Shown: one piece after another, positions 1-11,184 of the stretch
Layout of the letters: each line of letters opens with the position of its first letter
Numbering within the stretch: position 1 is the stretch's first letter
Assembly (NCBI GenBank): GCA_017163975.1
Contig: JAFFSR010000004.1
Coordinates: forward strand, 9,300,001 to 9,364,000
Length of the DNA stretch: 64,000 nt
Direction: 5' to 3'
Source of the DNA: Anastatus disparis
Lineage: Eukaryota > Arthropoda > Insecta > Hymenoptera > Eupelmidae
Notes under the pieces: model-generated
What the model was told of the DNA's origin: nothing
The model's input: the letters and a program-made list of their open reading frames with translations, nothing else
The model's database searches: none
Program-made: the position numbers and the translations under genes

Positions 1-1003
1 TTTTAATTTCTGGTACCAGAAAAATTTATATATGTATTATTGGAATCCTAAATTCTCAATAACTAATGAATGAAGTTATTTAAAAATTAATATTTTCAAC
101 AATATGAAATCCATAAAATATATAAAAAATAAAATAGTTCAAATCAATTCTTAACGATATGTATATCGTTCTTATTTTTAAAATACAAATAAAAATAAAA
201 ATTCTAATTTATATTTTCTTAATTATAGTAATTATATCACTCTTTCAAACAAAAGATTTTTAATTTTATTTTGCAGAGAAACTGTTTATTCTAAGCGTAA
301 TTCAATTTAAATTTTGAAATTAAATAAACAAACTTTTAAAAATAGTAAATTTTAGGCAAATATACTATATTTTTGAAAAAAAAATTTTAAGCTGTCAATC
401 TAGAAATATTTTATATACTAAATTATATTATCGAAATTGTATTACTTATCGGTTTTTTATTATTTATTTTAAAATATTCCGAAATATTTTAAATCTCATT
501 TTAAATTTACCGAATTACTTGCCAGGCTCATAGATAAATATTTTATGATATTGTTATAAGATAAAAAGTTCATGACATCTGTATTTTCTAAATTTATTGC
601 TTAATATACTATTTTATAGTACAATTTTTAAAAAGAGAATTCAGAAGTAAATGGCATTAAATTGTTACCAAGTTCTAATTTGAAATATACAATAACAAAT
701 GAATATAGAGCGGTACTTCGCACTCTCGACAACTTCACACAAAAGGAATTTTTGTGAGCGGAAGTGAGCGATGATTATACTAATAATTTTATTTAAAAAA
801 TCAAACAATAACTAAATAATAATTTAATTATTTTATCAATGATTTTAATTATTAAATTCTAAATCGATGATTTTATTTAAGCATATTATAGTAAATCAAA
901 TCTCGTTTTTCGCCAATCATATAATTCTATTCAACGCACCAATCACGTTCTTAGTATAAAATGTTTCACAACATCCGGCCATCGTTTTTTTAAAAGAGGA
1001 CCT
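1..1003 (+). repeat. Inverted segmental repeat, copy D1 (runs off the window start)
   Basis: This AT-rich block reappears in reverse orientation at about 51333-53615 and resumes at 55531-55560. Shared landmarks include the segment at 705-760 (rich in 'cggtacttcgcactctcg'), the 'gagcctggcaa'-like stretch near 525-535 and the 'gccaatcatat' stretch near 913. D1 lacks three insertions present in the other copy, so it serves as their empty-site reference; the TTAA at 877-880 is the unoccupied target of the TTAA element at 51449-51907. No coding capacity is visible. Confidence 0.85.
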
Positions 1004-1480
1004 TAAGTAATTAATTATAATTATTTATTATTTAATAAGAAGCTTAATTAAAATGCTTCATATGAAAAAAATAATTTTATTGAATCGAATGCATCTATTA
1101 AATTGGTTATTAGATTCATTAATCAATTAATAAATATATATATTAGTGAGTTGGATATTCTTAACCTCACCAAATAAATTATTTAACAATAAATTATCCA
1201 TGTACAATTTTTTTTTAAATAATTTTTTAATTAATAAAAAATTAAATTTTTAATAAAATAAGGAATTAGATGTTTTGATAAAAAATTATTTACTCGTATG
1301 AAAAAATTATTTTTTTTTTTGTACAAGGAAAATTATTTTACCGATCTTTATTTTTTCTTAATTAATATTAATTACTCATCATTATTTAATTATTTGTTTA
1401 ATTAAATTTATAAGCGTTCAAAAATAATAAAATGTTTATAGTAATAAACTATAAATATATAAAATTATCTCGACCCATCA
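1004..1480. other. AT-rich stretch, no feature recognised
   Basis: Low-complexity A/T sequence. I see no open frame of note, no inverted repeat and no similarity to other parts of the window. Confidence 0.5.
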
Positions 1481-1487
1481 GAAGCGT

Positions 1488-1557
1488 TCTGTAGCGTAAT
1501 AGGTAGCGTCAATGCCTGGTAACCCGTAGGTCGTGGGTTCGCGCCCCAGTTAGGTCA
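1488..1557 (+). repeat. tRNA-like sequence (tRNA-derived SINE head or tRNA pseudogene)
   Basis: An A-box-like stretch (TAGCGTAATAGGTAGCG) is followed about 35 bp later by a good B box inside a T-arm (TGGG-TTCGCGC-CCCA). The acceptor ends do not pair, so this is not a functional tRNA. No clear target-site duplication was found, so either a SINE head or an isolated tRNA pseudogene fits. Confidence 0.5.
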
Positions 1558-1689
1558 AAAATTTTTTAAGCGTTTTTTTAGGCGATATAGTTTTAATAGT
1601 TTAATTCTCAAAATAATTGCTTATTAAAATAGATAAATTCCGACACAAAAAAATGAAAACCCAATAAATTAATTTTTAATTTTTAATGT

Positions 1690-1860
1690 ATTTCAATCAT
1701 TTACACACATTATACGTTTAAATTTACACGTTTACGTGTGTTAAATCAAACATCTAAAATGTGTTGAGGTTTTAACACACAAAAAAGTGTGTAAAATTGG
1801 CGACAGCCGAATTACACACGTAAGTGTGTTATTTTAACACACTTAAATTTGCAGTGTAGT
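1690..1860. repeat. Short repeat rich in TGTGTTA/TAACACA motifs
   Basis: Several inverted TAACACAC/GTGTGTTA motifs occur, ending in 'tttgcagtgtag', which read from the right resembles a TA-flanked CACTG terminus. A looser relative lies at 48541-48740. The left terminus was not found, so this is probably a decayed MITE end. Confidence 0.35.
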
Positions 1861-1966
1861 TGCTTGCGTATGCGCACTACAACAAACTAAAGCATCAAAT
1901 GACTTTTTACTCGAAGTCGTTTTCGATAAATTTTTTTACTTAAAAATGAATTTTTATCTTTTTGAG

Positions 1967-2134
1967 ATGGTGAAATTCCGACCGGGCATGAAAGAAAATC
2001 GTATACGCTCCTCGGTACGAAAAAGGCTTATCATATGCGCGTGTTTAGCTTTGCTTGGCTGACGCCTCGCAAAGCAAACTTACACGCGCATGTAATGAGC
2101 CTATTCCGTACCTCGGAACGTAATATACTATTTT
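1967..2134 (-). repeat. Hairpin element H1 (hairpin plus one flanking terminus)
   Basis: Two arms (1995-2054 and 2069-2134) form a long imperfect hairpin around a GC-rich centre with 'gacgcctcgc'. The outer right flank 'taatatactatttt' is the conserved AATAGTATATTA terminus in reverse. The left flank 'ccgaccgggcatgaaagaaaa' is the other conserved terminus (TTTTTCCCATGCCGGGC type, reversed). The far end of the body was not found to the left. Member of the hairpin-bearing family described in the findings. Confidence 0.65.
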
Positions 2135-2894
2135 CTCATCAATGAAGATATTCCTTTTTTTGATACGAAATGCAGCTTTCTCTTCATTTTGTAATAAATC
2201 AATTCTTTGATTAGAAAAGGACAGGTATACTCTACCTCCTCTTAATAATGATATTCATTTTACAAAAATATAATAATATTTTAATTTTCTTCGCTATTAA
2301 AACTATTATAATTTGTGACAATAGTAATGTTTTAAATGATTGGCTTATGATAGAAAATAAGAAAGGTTCGCTTGCGCGTGCACGTTTAAAAAAATGTAGG
2401 AAATGAATGGGCTCACCATCAAACAGAGAGAAAGAAAGAAAAAAATAAAAAATGCAAGCCGCTATTGCTTTCTTTATTTATTTGAATATGTATTGCATCT
2501 ATAGTATGCATGTATGCGTATACTATATCTGTACATTTGAGATCGAGTCAGTTCTGCGAGTTTTTCTTTATATGTATTTAATACTTCGATTTGCCGTCAA
2601 GGCGCGAACGCGGCTCATATATATACACACTTCCATTTCATTAGTTCCGTTGCATGTACCGTCACAAAATTAATTCACTCGTACATTTTTTGCAATCAGA
2701 AGGTTTTATCTCAACCATCAAATAATTTTACTAAAAATTTTATCAAATTATTCTAAGCAGTATTGCGTTGAAGCTAATACAGTTTTTTAAATCTTGAAAT
2801 TAAATAAAAAGCTCATAATTTTGAAAAAATCAATTGTTAGATGGATCACTCTCTTAGTAAGTTTACTGCTGTCAATTTAGATTTTTGGTTATTT
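2135..2894. other. AT-rich stretch, no gene recognised
   Basis: Contains a GA-rich patch near 2420-2450 and only short uninformative frames. Nothing supportable. Confidence 0.45.
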
Positions 2895-3053
2895 GGGCGA
2901 TTCTACATATAACCCGTACCCGTACCCGTACCCGTGCGATGGTTTCTATCTACTATCGAACTCATCGTAGATGGTAAAGTAGTGAAGATAAAGTACTCGC
3001 CTATACAATTGCACGGGTACGGGTACGGGTACGGGTTATATGAAGAATCGCCC
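2895..3053. repeat. Palindromic MITE with an ACCCGT hexamer array in its terminal repeats
   Basis: The left arm starts GGGCGATTCT and the right arm ends AGAATCGCCC. Immediately inside, each arm carries three to four tandem copies of ACCCGT (left) or ACGGGT (right), about 2917-2937 and 3013-3036. The roughly 75-bp centre is unique. No target-site duplication is convincing. Likely a small non-autonomous DNA element. Confidence 0.7.
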
Positions 3054-4880
3054 TTATATATTCTATACGTAGAAGGTTTATTGTAGCGTAAAGGATTCAA
3101 ATATTCTACATACATTTTCACTAATATATTTAATATTATGATAAAAATTGGTTTAAAAAAAAGTTGAAAATCATATTCTTTTACTACAGAAAGAAAATTT
3201 ATAAGATTAATCCTGAGTGCGGACAACTCAAGAAATTTATTAAAATACTACTCATAAAAAGTTATGAACAAACTTTCAATGTATAGTATTTTAAGGTTAG
3301 GTTTATCGAGCTTGATATCTCTAATTTTCATTCAAAGTTCATGAAAAAATAACAAGTTTAAGTGATTTTTTTTTTTAACAAAAATGATTGAATTAATGTA
3401 GTTTTAGCGCGTACAAGTCATTATATTTGTCTAAATAGTCAAAGAGATATCAATCAGATAAAAAAAAGCAAAAATCGATTCTGACAACTCCGACATCCCG
3501 TTAAGATTAAATTTAATTTAAATGTAGGTTACAGTAAATTTTAAAGATAAATTTTTTTTTAAATAAGAAAATTTTCTGATTTTGTAAGTATTTGAAATAG
3601 TACTTGTAGTATTTGAAAATTTCTTCTCATAGCAAAATATTATTATTAAAAATATAAATTAGATTCTTGTCGATATGCAAGCTTATTATATACAATACTA
3701 TCACATAATAAAAACATCCTCGTTAATCAAATTCTGATATTTTAAAATTAAAAAAAAGTGATAAAATTCCCGATAAACATTATTGTTCAATTATTTTACT
3801 ACTACTTTTGATTTGAGTGAACAAATTTTATTGCACGGTTATAAAATTTATATCAAAACATACATAATAAAACGTGTTTATATTGATAAAAATTTTTATA
3901 GAATTGAGAAAAATATATATATTTCGATTGATTAATTAATTAGAAATTAATAACTCGTTAAATTGTTAAATTTTTGAGATTTTATTTCCTTACATATTTT
4001 AAATACAATAATTAAAGTTTTTGTGATCAATTTATTAAATTCGTATAATAATATTTTAATAAAAATTTTAACAATAACAAAACTTTATAATAAACATTTA
4101 AAAAGAAAATAGCAAAATCTTTAAAATGTTACTTTACGAGATTAAATAGTTAAAAAAAAAAGTTGAAGGAAACGAATTTCCAATTACATTATAAAGAGTA
4201 GACAATGTCTTTTCTAAACGTGATGTATTAAATGTCCTCATACCGACAAGTTTCACGAAGTTGAACGAGCAGTTCAATAAGACAAGAAGAAAATCGATTT
4301 TGAAAACTAGGTAAGACACGTTTGCATGAACAAGCTTAATTTTCCTAGTAAAATTGATAACTTTGTTGTCACATGAACAATCAGTTACTTTTAATGACGT
4401 CAAATTGTTATTTTTTAAATTCTGATTATAATTTATTTTGATTGTTTATAGTTTGATAAATTTACTCAAAATTAGGGAAATATTTCAACGTTTAATTTTA
4501 ATAGCATATTTTTATGTTGGTTTCATCAAAATGCATTTTTATACCATTTGTATACGTTAACTACTAAACGTCATTTAATATTAATATTTTTTTTCTTATT
4601 TTATACTTTTCTTCACTGGTATTCTGATTCATTTTTTTTTTGCACAAAACAATTTTTTAAATATCCTTGTATAAAAATTTTTTTAATACATTAGATGGAT
4701 GGTTAGATATATTTGATTTCGTATTATATGTACAAAAAGAGAGTATAATACACAATTAAATTAAAATAATCTAAAAATACATAAATATTATTTCATGGTA
4801 AAAATAAAAATTGCACAGTATAATATCACAGTCTCAGTAGATAATAGAAATAATAATACTATACTATATTAGTAAGTCAA
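3054..4880. other. AT-rich stretch, no gene recognised
   Basis: About 1.8 kb of A/T-rich sequence. The reading frame at 4134-4403 (minus) has no recognisable motif or codon bias. No repeats were recognised. Confidence 0.45.
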
Positions 4881-5655
4881 TAATAGTATATTATGCTACG
4901 TGGGATAAAAATGCGGCATTCTAGGGCGGCATGGGTTTAGCTCTCGAGGCGAAGCCGGCCTAAAGTGTCGCATTTTTATCCCAAGTGGCATATACGATTT
5001 TTTCCCATGCCGGGCTAAAAACATGTACAACTTAAAGTTCGTGATAATTCATTTATCGACGAAAAATCAATAAATAAAAAAGTATCGCGAAGAATCATCT
5101 AATACTCTCCACCGAGCATGCGCACTCTCTGTCTGCCCCACTGCCACTGATGATAATTCATTTAAATAATCCATAAATATATCACTCTTATTATAATACA
5201 CTACAGATTACAATTCATAAAAATAAAACTAATCAAACAGCACAATCAACCGTTTATTTTATATTTTAATACTTTAAAACAAATAAATATTGTTTGTACA
5301 CTATTTTGTAACACATATCAGACAGAGAGAATCGATGCATGTGACTAGTAAACAAAAAAGGATAAACTATATCAACGAATATCGACGGCGTCTATCTTCT
5401 TTGACTATATGAAAGAGAGAGAGAGAGTTCACGCTTATAACTTAAAACGGGTGAATAGAAAAAGATAAACGTATATCTCCTCAACTCTCAACACGCACAA
5501 ACGAGACTTAAAAACACAGCAGTATACGGGTCTGCGCCGGCGCCAAGCTTACTGCGCAACTCGAGTGAGCATATTCGCCGGCGGAGAACGCTATGTTTTT
5601 ACAGCATGCGTTTCATGAATAACAACGTGTTTTTGGCCAGGGTATGGGAAAAAAT
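4881..5655 (+). mobile_element. Hairpin-bearing element U1
   Basis: The left end is a hairpin (4881-5003): terminus 'taatagtatattatg', arms around 'gataaaaatgcggcattc', centre 'ctcgaggcgaagccgg'. A terminal inverted repeat follows at 4996-5027, matched in reverse at 5623-5655 ('tttttggccagggtatggg'). The body has no coding frame. It is clearly related to the body of the element at 7869-8881, sharing 'tcactcttattataata', 'ctctctgtctgc' and the 'gtacaacttaa' just inside the terminal repeat. Confidence 0.75.
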
Positions 5656-5726
5656 AAATTAAAAGTGATATTACAGACAGAATAACAAACAAAAATTAAT
5701 ACACGCAATGACTATAGATAAAAATG

Positions 5727-5740
5727 TACTAAAAATCAGT
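5727..5740 (+). repeat. Left target-site duplication of the 5S/tRNA-like retroposon
   Basis: TACTAAAAATCAGT, repeated exactly at 6465-6478. Confidence 0.9.
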
Positions 5741-6464
5741 AACCGACGCATTGGCCGAGTGGTTCGGCGCACGCCAGGCGATCTGCAAAGTTAAGCAGCA
5801 TTGGCAGTGGTTAGTACTTGGATGGGTGACCGCTCAAGGAAAAGCCGCGTGTCCGATCTGGACTTGCTTTGTGTGACGATCACTTGGGCGTGCTGGCCAC
5901 ATGACAATGTGAACGGGAGGTGTGGCAAATATGGTCTAGGTATCCCTTGGGACCCTTTAAAAAGGGACTGGAAACCTCGTTCTGCGTTTTCTATTGGCTG
6001 TTACAAACAAGAGATCTAAACCGGAAACTACATAAGAAAGTAATATGTTAGAAAGAGACAGTAAGTATTCCCCACGGAGACGACCCGTGATGTTTTCTAT
6101 AAGCACTTTATTTGTTCCTTTCCGGTTTAGATCAGTATGGCGGCAATATTTTTTTGTCCCTTCCTAGAGGGTCCCTAGGTATCCCTGTACAAGGGTACCT
6201 AATACCGATTTAATTTTGCCGTATACACCGACCCATTCCAGAGAAGGTTTTCCTAAAAAGGATTTACCCCACTGGGTTTGCCCACAGGTTTTCCCTTCTC
6301 CACGGGCATTACCCTGGGCGAATGCGGAATGGGGTGGGAAGGAGGGAAAATTTGGAATTGGAATAAATAATGGTGTGGGTAATACGTAGAAGCCAATTAC
6401 CGGCGTACGTGGAAGCCACCAAATTTAATTTAAAAAGAAGTTAAATTATAAAATAAAAATATAT
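5741..6464 (+). mobile_element. SINE-like retroposon with a chimeric tRNA-like / 5S-rRNA-like head
   Basis: The head begins with a leucine/serine-type tRNA A-box (TGGCCGAGTGGTTCGGCGC, 5752-5770). At about 5780 it changes into the 3' two thirds of 5S rRNA, including the internal promoter block with AAGTTAAGCAGC and TTAGTACTTGGATGGGTGACC (about 5786-5835). A body of about 600 bp without coding capacity follows, containing an internal inverted pair ('ctaaaccggaaa' 6015 and 'tttccggtttag' 6118), then an A-rich end. Perfect 14-bp duplications flank the unit, showing insertion by retroposition. The 5S match is from memory of the conserved sequence. Confidence 0.8.
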
Positions 6465-6478
6465 TACTAAAAATCAGT
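6465..6478 (+). repeat. Right target-site duplication of the 5S/tRNA-like retroposon
   Basis: Second exact copy of TACTAAAAATCAGT. Confidence 0.9.
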
Positions 6479-7500
6479 TTCATATACTTATCAGTCAAAA
6501 TGAATTACATTAAAATCAAGCGTGTAAAGAGTGCAATCAGGATTACAAAAAGAAAGTATATAAGTATACAATAATATGTAAGTCATGCTGATAAAAATAA
6601 GTTCACTCATTCTAGAAACACTCACTCCACACTCACACCAATAAATACTCTCATACCTTAAATCTAAAAAAAGGAACGTCACATAAATAAATAAATTAAA
6701 CATATGATATAGTCCGGAATAGTAGTTTACGTTACCAGTGCAGAAAGTAGGCTCGCTTCGCTCGAGCGGCAACCTCCGCGCGTGCGGCTATCGTTTGCTT
6801 TTTTCACGTGTAGCGTACATTATTTTTCCTAACAAATTTCCCAAAGTTCGACCAGTGAAAATAGAGGAAATAGTAGTATTAAAAAAATTAAATACTTCTT
6901 ATTTTTTCGTACATTTTAACTATGATTTGATGAAACAATTGACCGAAACTGAATGTTATCTATTAATCAAAGTGAAATTAAACAGTTGTTAATTATTCCT
7001 ATTTCTACGTAAAGCATCACTTATCAAGCTAAAGAGTGGGGAGACAATAACGTGGCGCACAAAGAGCACGCGCTTTTATTTACTTTTTAAAATGAAATGT
7101 AACGGTTGTTAATTATCCTCTCTTTTAAGAGTCAGCCGTATACCTTTATCATTGTCTAATCTAAATTTTCGTTATAATTAATAAATTAAATATTTTTATA
7201 CAAATGTAGGGGCTGAGCGCTTTAGAGCAAAAACCAAGCAAAGAATTCTATTTTATGAAAAAATATAAAATTTTCATTATTTTTCGAGTATAGTCCGAAG
7301 TATAGTCCGAGTATAGTCGAAGAAATGTTTATATCTCCGTCTATAGGGCCTATTAGCACAAAAGAAAAAACACGGGTTCATTTTTTTTCATCAAAGAATC
7401 ATATCCTGCAGTTTCAGCCAAATCCGTTTCCCGGAGGTCAAATACTCTCCTGTAAGTATGAATTTCTTGAAAGGATTATGATTCTATTGGACAGCGCCTA
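6479..7500. other. Intergenic stretch, no gene recognised
   Basis: Contains 'ggctcgcttcgctcgagcgg' near 6750, resembling the loop centres of the hairpin elements but without arms, and a small direct repeat ('atagtccga') near 7292-7315. The frames at 6738-6992 and 7325-7561 have no recognisable motif. Confidence 0.4.
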
Positions 7501-7624
7501 TTGGGATTTAAAATGGACAGATAGTGGAGGAAAAATGGCGACGACGAGAGCTGAACTTTAGTAATGAAATTCGACTTTTGTCGGCGACATTTTTCCCCCA
7601 CTATCTGTCCATTTGAAACCCCAA
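7501..7624. mobile_element. Small palindromic MITE with TA duplication
   Basis: Arms TTGGGATTTAAAATGGACAG and its reverse near-complement (about 45 bp each) flank a 35-bp centre. TA dinucleotides stand at 7499-7500 and 7625-7626, as for Tc1/mariner-type insertion. Non-coding. Confidence 0.7.
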
Positions 7625-7868
7625 TATGCAGTTCAATAATTATATAAACAGGTTATGGAAGCTCCTTTGTGTTTCCACGCTATTCCATGGCTTGCTGACA
7701 TCACTTTATAAGCATTAGAATTGAACTGCTTGAGAAAAATGTCTGATACGTAGACGATTGTTTTCTAATTATTAATAAAGACAAAATCGACTTATGTCTC
7801 AAATTATATAATTAATATAATAATTATGTATAATTTACTATTGAACATGAAAAGAATGATAGAATTAA

Positions 7869-8881
7869 ATTTTTTCTCATACCCGACCAAAAATACGTCA
7901 TTAATCGTCGATTTCACGTAATAAAAATTTATATTTTCTGGCCGGTGTAAATGCGTCATGGTCGTTGCGCAGTAGTCTGGCATACCCGCCCTATTTCACT
8001 TATTTTTCTGAGTTTCTTTCGTGCGTGTTAAGAGTAGAGCGGATATACGCATATCTTTTTTTATGCTCTCTCTATCTCATACGTATTATAGAAAAGTTCA
8101 TAAATAATATTTTTTACTATAAAGAGTTAGAATGTATGATACGATTGATTGCGCAATTAAACTTTTTATTTTTTAGTATTATTATAATAAGAGTGATGTA
8201 TTGATGGTTTATTTTTAAGAATTATTATCAGTGGAAGAGTAGCAGACAGAGAGGGAACATGTTCGGCCTAGAGTATCATGGATCATCAGTAAGTTTAAGG
8301 TGGTTCACTCGACTAACGTGTTTTTTCAAGATATTCTTGAAATTGTAGGTATAGTTCAATAAAGGCAATGTGAATATCATATTAAAATTTCAAAACATTT
8401 CATTGTTTCGTTTTTGATTAATCGATGTTCAAAGTTTTACAAATTACATTGGAAGTATATCTATATATATTGGAATTTTTACATTTCGTAGCTGTTAATC
8501 GCATTATCTCATAAACTACATTCAAATTGTAATTGAAAATTTAAACATGTATAAAGGAACTAATAATAAACATTTTCCAACAAGATTCATGTAAATTCAT
8601 GGTTTTATTAAAGAGGAACAGTGTTTTGAAAATGTAATTATTAGATAAATGATGCATGTTTCGTTCACATTTACGTTGCTGCGCATGCGCAACTGGATCA
8701 TATGAGCGCTATCTCTTTCTCTCACAGCTATCTTTCTCTCTCTTACCGAGTGAACCACCTTAAGTTGTACGTGTTTTAGCCGAGTATCAGATAAAATCGT
8801 ATATGCCACTTACGATAAAAATGCGACATTTTAGGTCAGCCTAGAATGCCGCATTTTCATCTCACGTAAGATAATATATTA
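7869..8881 (-). mobile_element. Hairpin-bearing element U3, interrupted by a TTAA element
   Basis: Read on the minus strand, the hairpin comes first (8793-8881, arms 'gataaaaatgcgacatt' and complement, centre mostly lost). A terminal inverted repeat follows (8764-8797), then the body, and the opposite repeat at 7869-7901 ('tctcatacccgaccaaaaa'). The body aligns by eye with U1. A 461-bp TTAA element sits at the position corresponding to the 'acttaa' at about 5028-5033 of U1. Confidence 0.7.
8299..8759. mobile_element. TTAA-flanked MITE P1
   Basis: Terminal inverted repeats GGTGGTTCACTCG...CGAGTGAACCACC are flanked by TTAA at 8295-8298 and 8760-8763. A second copy lies at 51449-51907. TTAA targets are used by piggyBac and Kolobok transposases. 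The purine-first terminus is unlike canonical piggyBac (CCY), so Kolobok-like mobilisation is my inference. Non-coding. Confidence 0.85.
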
Positions 8882-9715
8882 TTTAGATCTACAAATACAC
8901 TGCCGATCACGAATTTTGGTCCACTTGGGAAAGTATCACGATGGATTAAAATTTCAATATCTTTGGCACAACTGTAACTAGCTTAAAAAATCTTGTTAAA
9001 AATTAAAGTTTATGCAAAAATTTTTAAAATAAGCTAGGTATGGTATAAAAAACTTAAAATTAATTTCAAATTTTTTTTGCCCGGTCAAAAAAAAACAAAC
9101 CTTTTCAAGGTTTTTTCAAGAGTTGTATCATTTTTTCTAAAAAACTAGCTTTTTATATAATTGGGAATATTTCGATTTCTGCTACAGATACAAAAAAACT
9201 TTAAAGAAAAAAAAACAGGAGTGGCAGTCGTGGGGACTGGCCGACAGAAGCTATGCTTCCAGTATATATATATAGAAACTAGGAAGTTCAAAAATTATAG
9301 TTAATTTTTTAATGAAAACTGGTTATTTTTCATTCAATGTATTATGTATTTAAAAATATATTAATAATATAGTTTATTAATATCAATTATTAAAAAATTA
9401 ATAAAGAAATGTTTATACACAGCTTATAAAGTTTCATTGATATAAAAAACGAAGCAGTAAAACTTTCTAGTTTCTCAAATAAAATATACAGAAATGTACA
9501 ATACCAAAATTTACGAAAAATTTTTCGTAAAAAAATAATTTTTTAAATAGAAACAAAGAATAAAAAATTAAAAAAGAAATTAAAATAAAGATAAAATACC
9601 AATTTTGTTTTGTGCTGTAAAATTTTTCTAAGTCATTTTTTTCTATTTTTTTTACCGTATCAAATAGTTTTTAGATTTGTGGAATTTTTTAACTTTTTTC
9701 AATTATTTATAACTA

Positions 9716-10263
9716 CCCTGGTAGAAATTTTAAGCATCTTTTGGCCAAGCATAGGCCATTTTTTATCAATTTGACCAAAAAATGCTAAAAATCATGGCCA
9801 AATACCCTGCTATCTAGCGACCTTTCATGGTGAAAAGTTGACAAAATAATGGTGAATATATTTAATTTTATTATAATATTTTATTTGAAGGTTATGATCA
9901 CGCTTTTTTGCTAACATCTGCTGTCGCTATATAGATACATAACCTAACAGCTATACTCCACGCAAAATGTTTGCAGCACTATACTATCTGCTCACGCGTG
10001 ATAAATCAAATAACTTATTTATGAAACAATTAATAATATATATAGTTACATTAAAAGAAAATCGAACATTAGTTAAAATAAGATATATATATAATAAATA
10101 TATGTAAATTTTAATAATTAAGTTCCAATTTTTTCAACTTTAAAATTAAATCATTCACCATTTTTTCGACAACTTTTTACCAGTGACTGGCTAAAAATTG
10201 ACTAAGAAAGTTGGCCAATCGTTAATTTTTTCACCATTTGAGATGGTGAATTTTCTACCAGGG
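9716..10263. mobile_element. TA-flanked MITE with CCCTGGTAGAAA termini
   Basis: Terminal repeats CCCTGGTAGAAATTTT and the complement of CCCTGGTAGAAAATTCACC, with TA at 9714-9715 and 10264-10265. It is absent from the related copy at 25849-26785, confirming it as an insertion. A lone end of the same type occurs at 12384-12399. Confidence 0.8.
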
Positions 10264-10345
10264 TATTTAAGAAATAAAGATATGTAAGAAGACTAGGGAA
10301 AATAAATATTTTTTTTATTAGAATTATATTTTTTTTAACTGAGCA

Positions 10346-10348
<3 letters not shown>

Positions 10349-10383
<35 letters not shown>
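10349..10383. repeat. (TA)n microsatellite
   Basis: About 16 TA units. Confidence 0.95.
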
Positions 10384-10388
<5 letters not shown>

Positions 10389-11184
10389 CAGTAAGATTAC
10401 GAGGAAAGTACCTATACGAAATCAGTAGGTGCAAGTGAGAGGGTATAGGGAAACCTCGTTAACATGAAAACATATTTAGAAAAAGAGAAACAGTACCCGC
10501 TTTGTGTTTACCTATAACGTTCTGGTAGATATAGATACTTTCCTCAAAATTTTACTGTGTATATATTATATATATATACACACACACTCACACACACTAC
10601 AAGCATCAATCGTAGTACATTCAACGCGCACATCCACTTGTGTATATGCACGCATATTCTTAAGCGGAATGGGAGAGAGGGAAAGAAAGAAAGAGAAAAA
10701 AGAATTTAAGTGTTTGTATGTTGATAGAATTATGGCACCCTGTGCCATATTCGTACATTCACGCTGGGTGACATTTGGGACTGTCGATTTTTATACATTT
10801 AGTGCCCCTGCCGTAACGTCGCGTAAGAAGCATAGCTTCAAAAATGTCTAATTTTGATAAAAAAATATAAATATTTGAGTAAATAAAGAGTATAGCCGAA
10901 TAAGCATGTAAAAATGGCCTTAACTCGGATGTCCCTGAAACTTTGCTTATTTTTTTGTCTTGTCAAAAAACTAAAATCTTGAAAGTTTCAAATCCCTATG
11001 GTCAAAATTGGCTTTATAACCTCAAAAAACGTGTTTTTCGGTTTTTTTGCTATAATTAGGTGAATTATTAATGGAACTTCAAAATTCGAAATCGAGGTAA
11101 AATAAGACGATAAAACGCATATATTTAGTGACTATATAAAACCTTACGAGTCTCAAACATAACCTAAAAATAAATTTGAAAATT

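Larger units (their letters stand above)
9216..10839 (+). mobile_element. Unclassified interspersed element, copy A (nested in L1)
   Basis: It starts 'caggagtggcagtcgtgg' and ends 'gtaagaagcatagcttc', and sits in an A-run of the L1 left terminal repeat. The same ends in reverse bound copy B at 25849-26785. A near-palindromic GAAGCTATGCTTC lies near the left end and at the right end. It has no coding frame and does not match terminal rules of a superfamily I know. A 548-bp MITE is nested at 9716-10263. Confidence 0.75.

Noticed and set aside
2895..3053. Telomeric repeat remnant
   Set aside because: The hexamer is ACCCGT, not the insect TTAGG repeat, and it is arranged as matched inverted arms of a small element.
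5801..6019. 72-residue frame with TWMGDRSRKSR
   Set aside because: It is translation of the 5S-rRNA-like head of the retroposon, not a protein gene.
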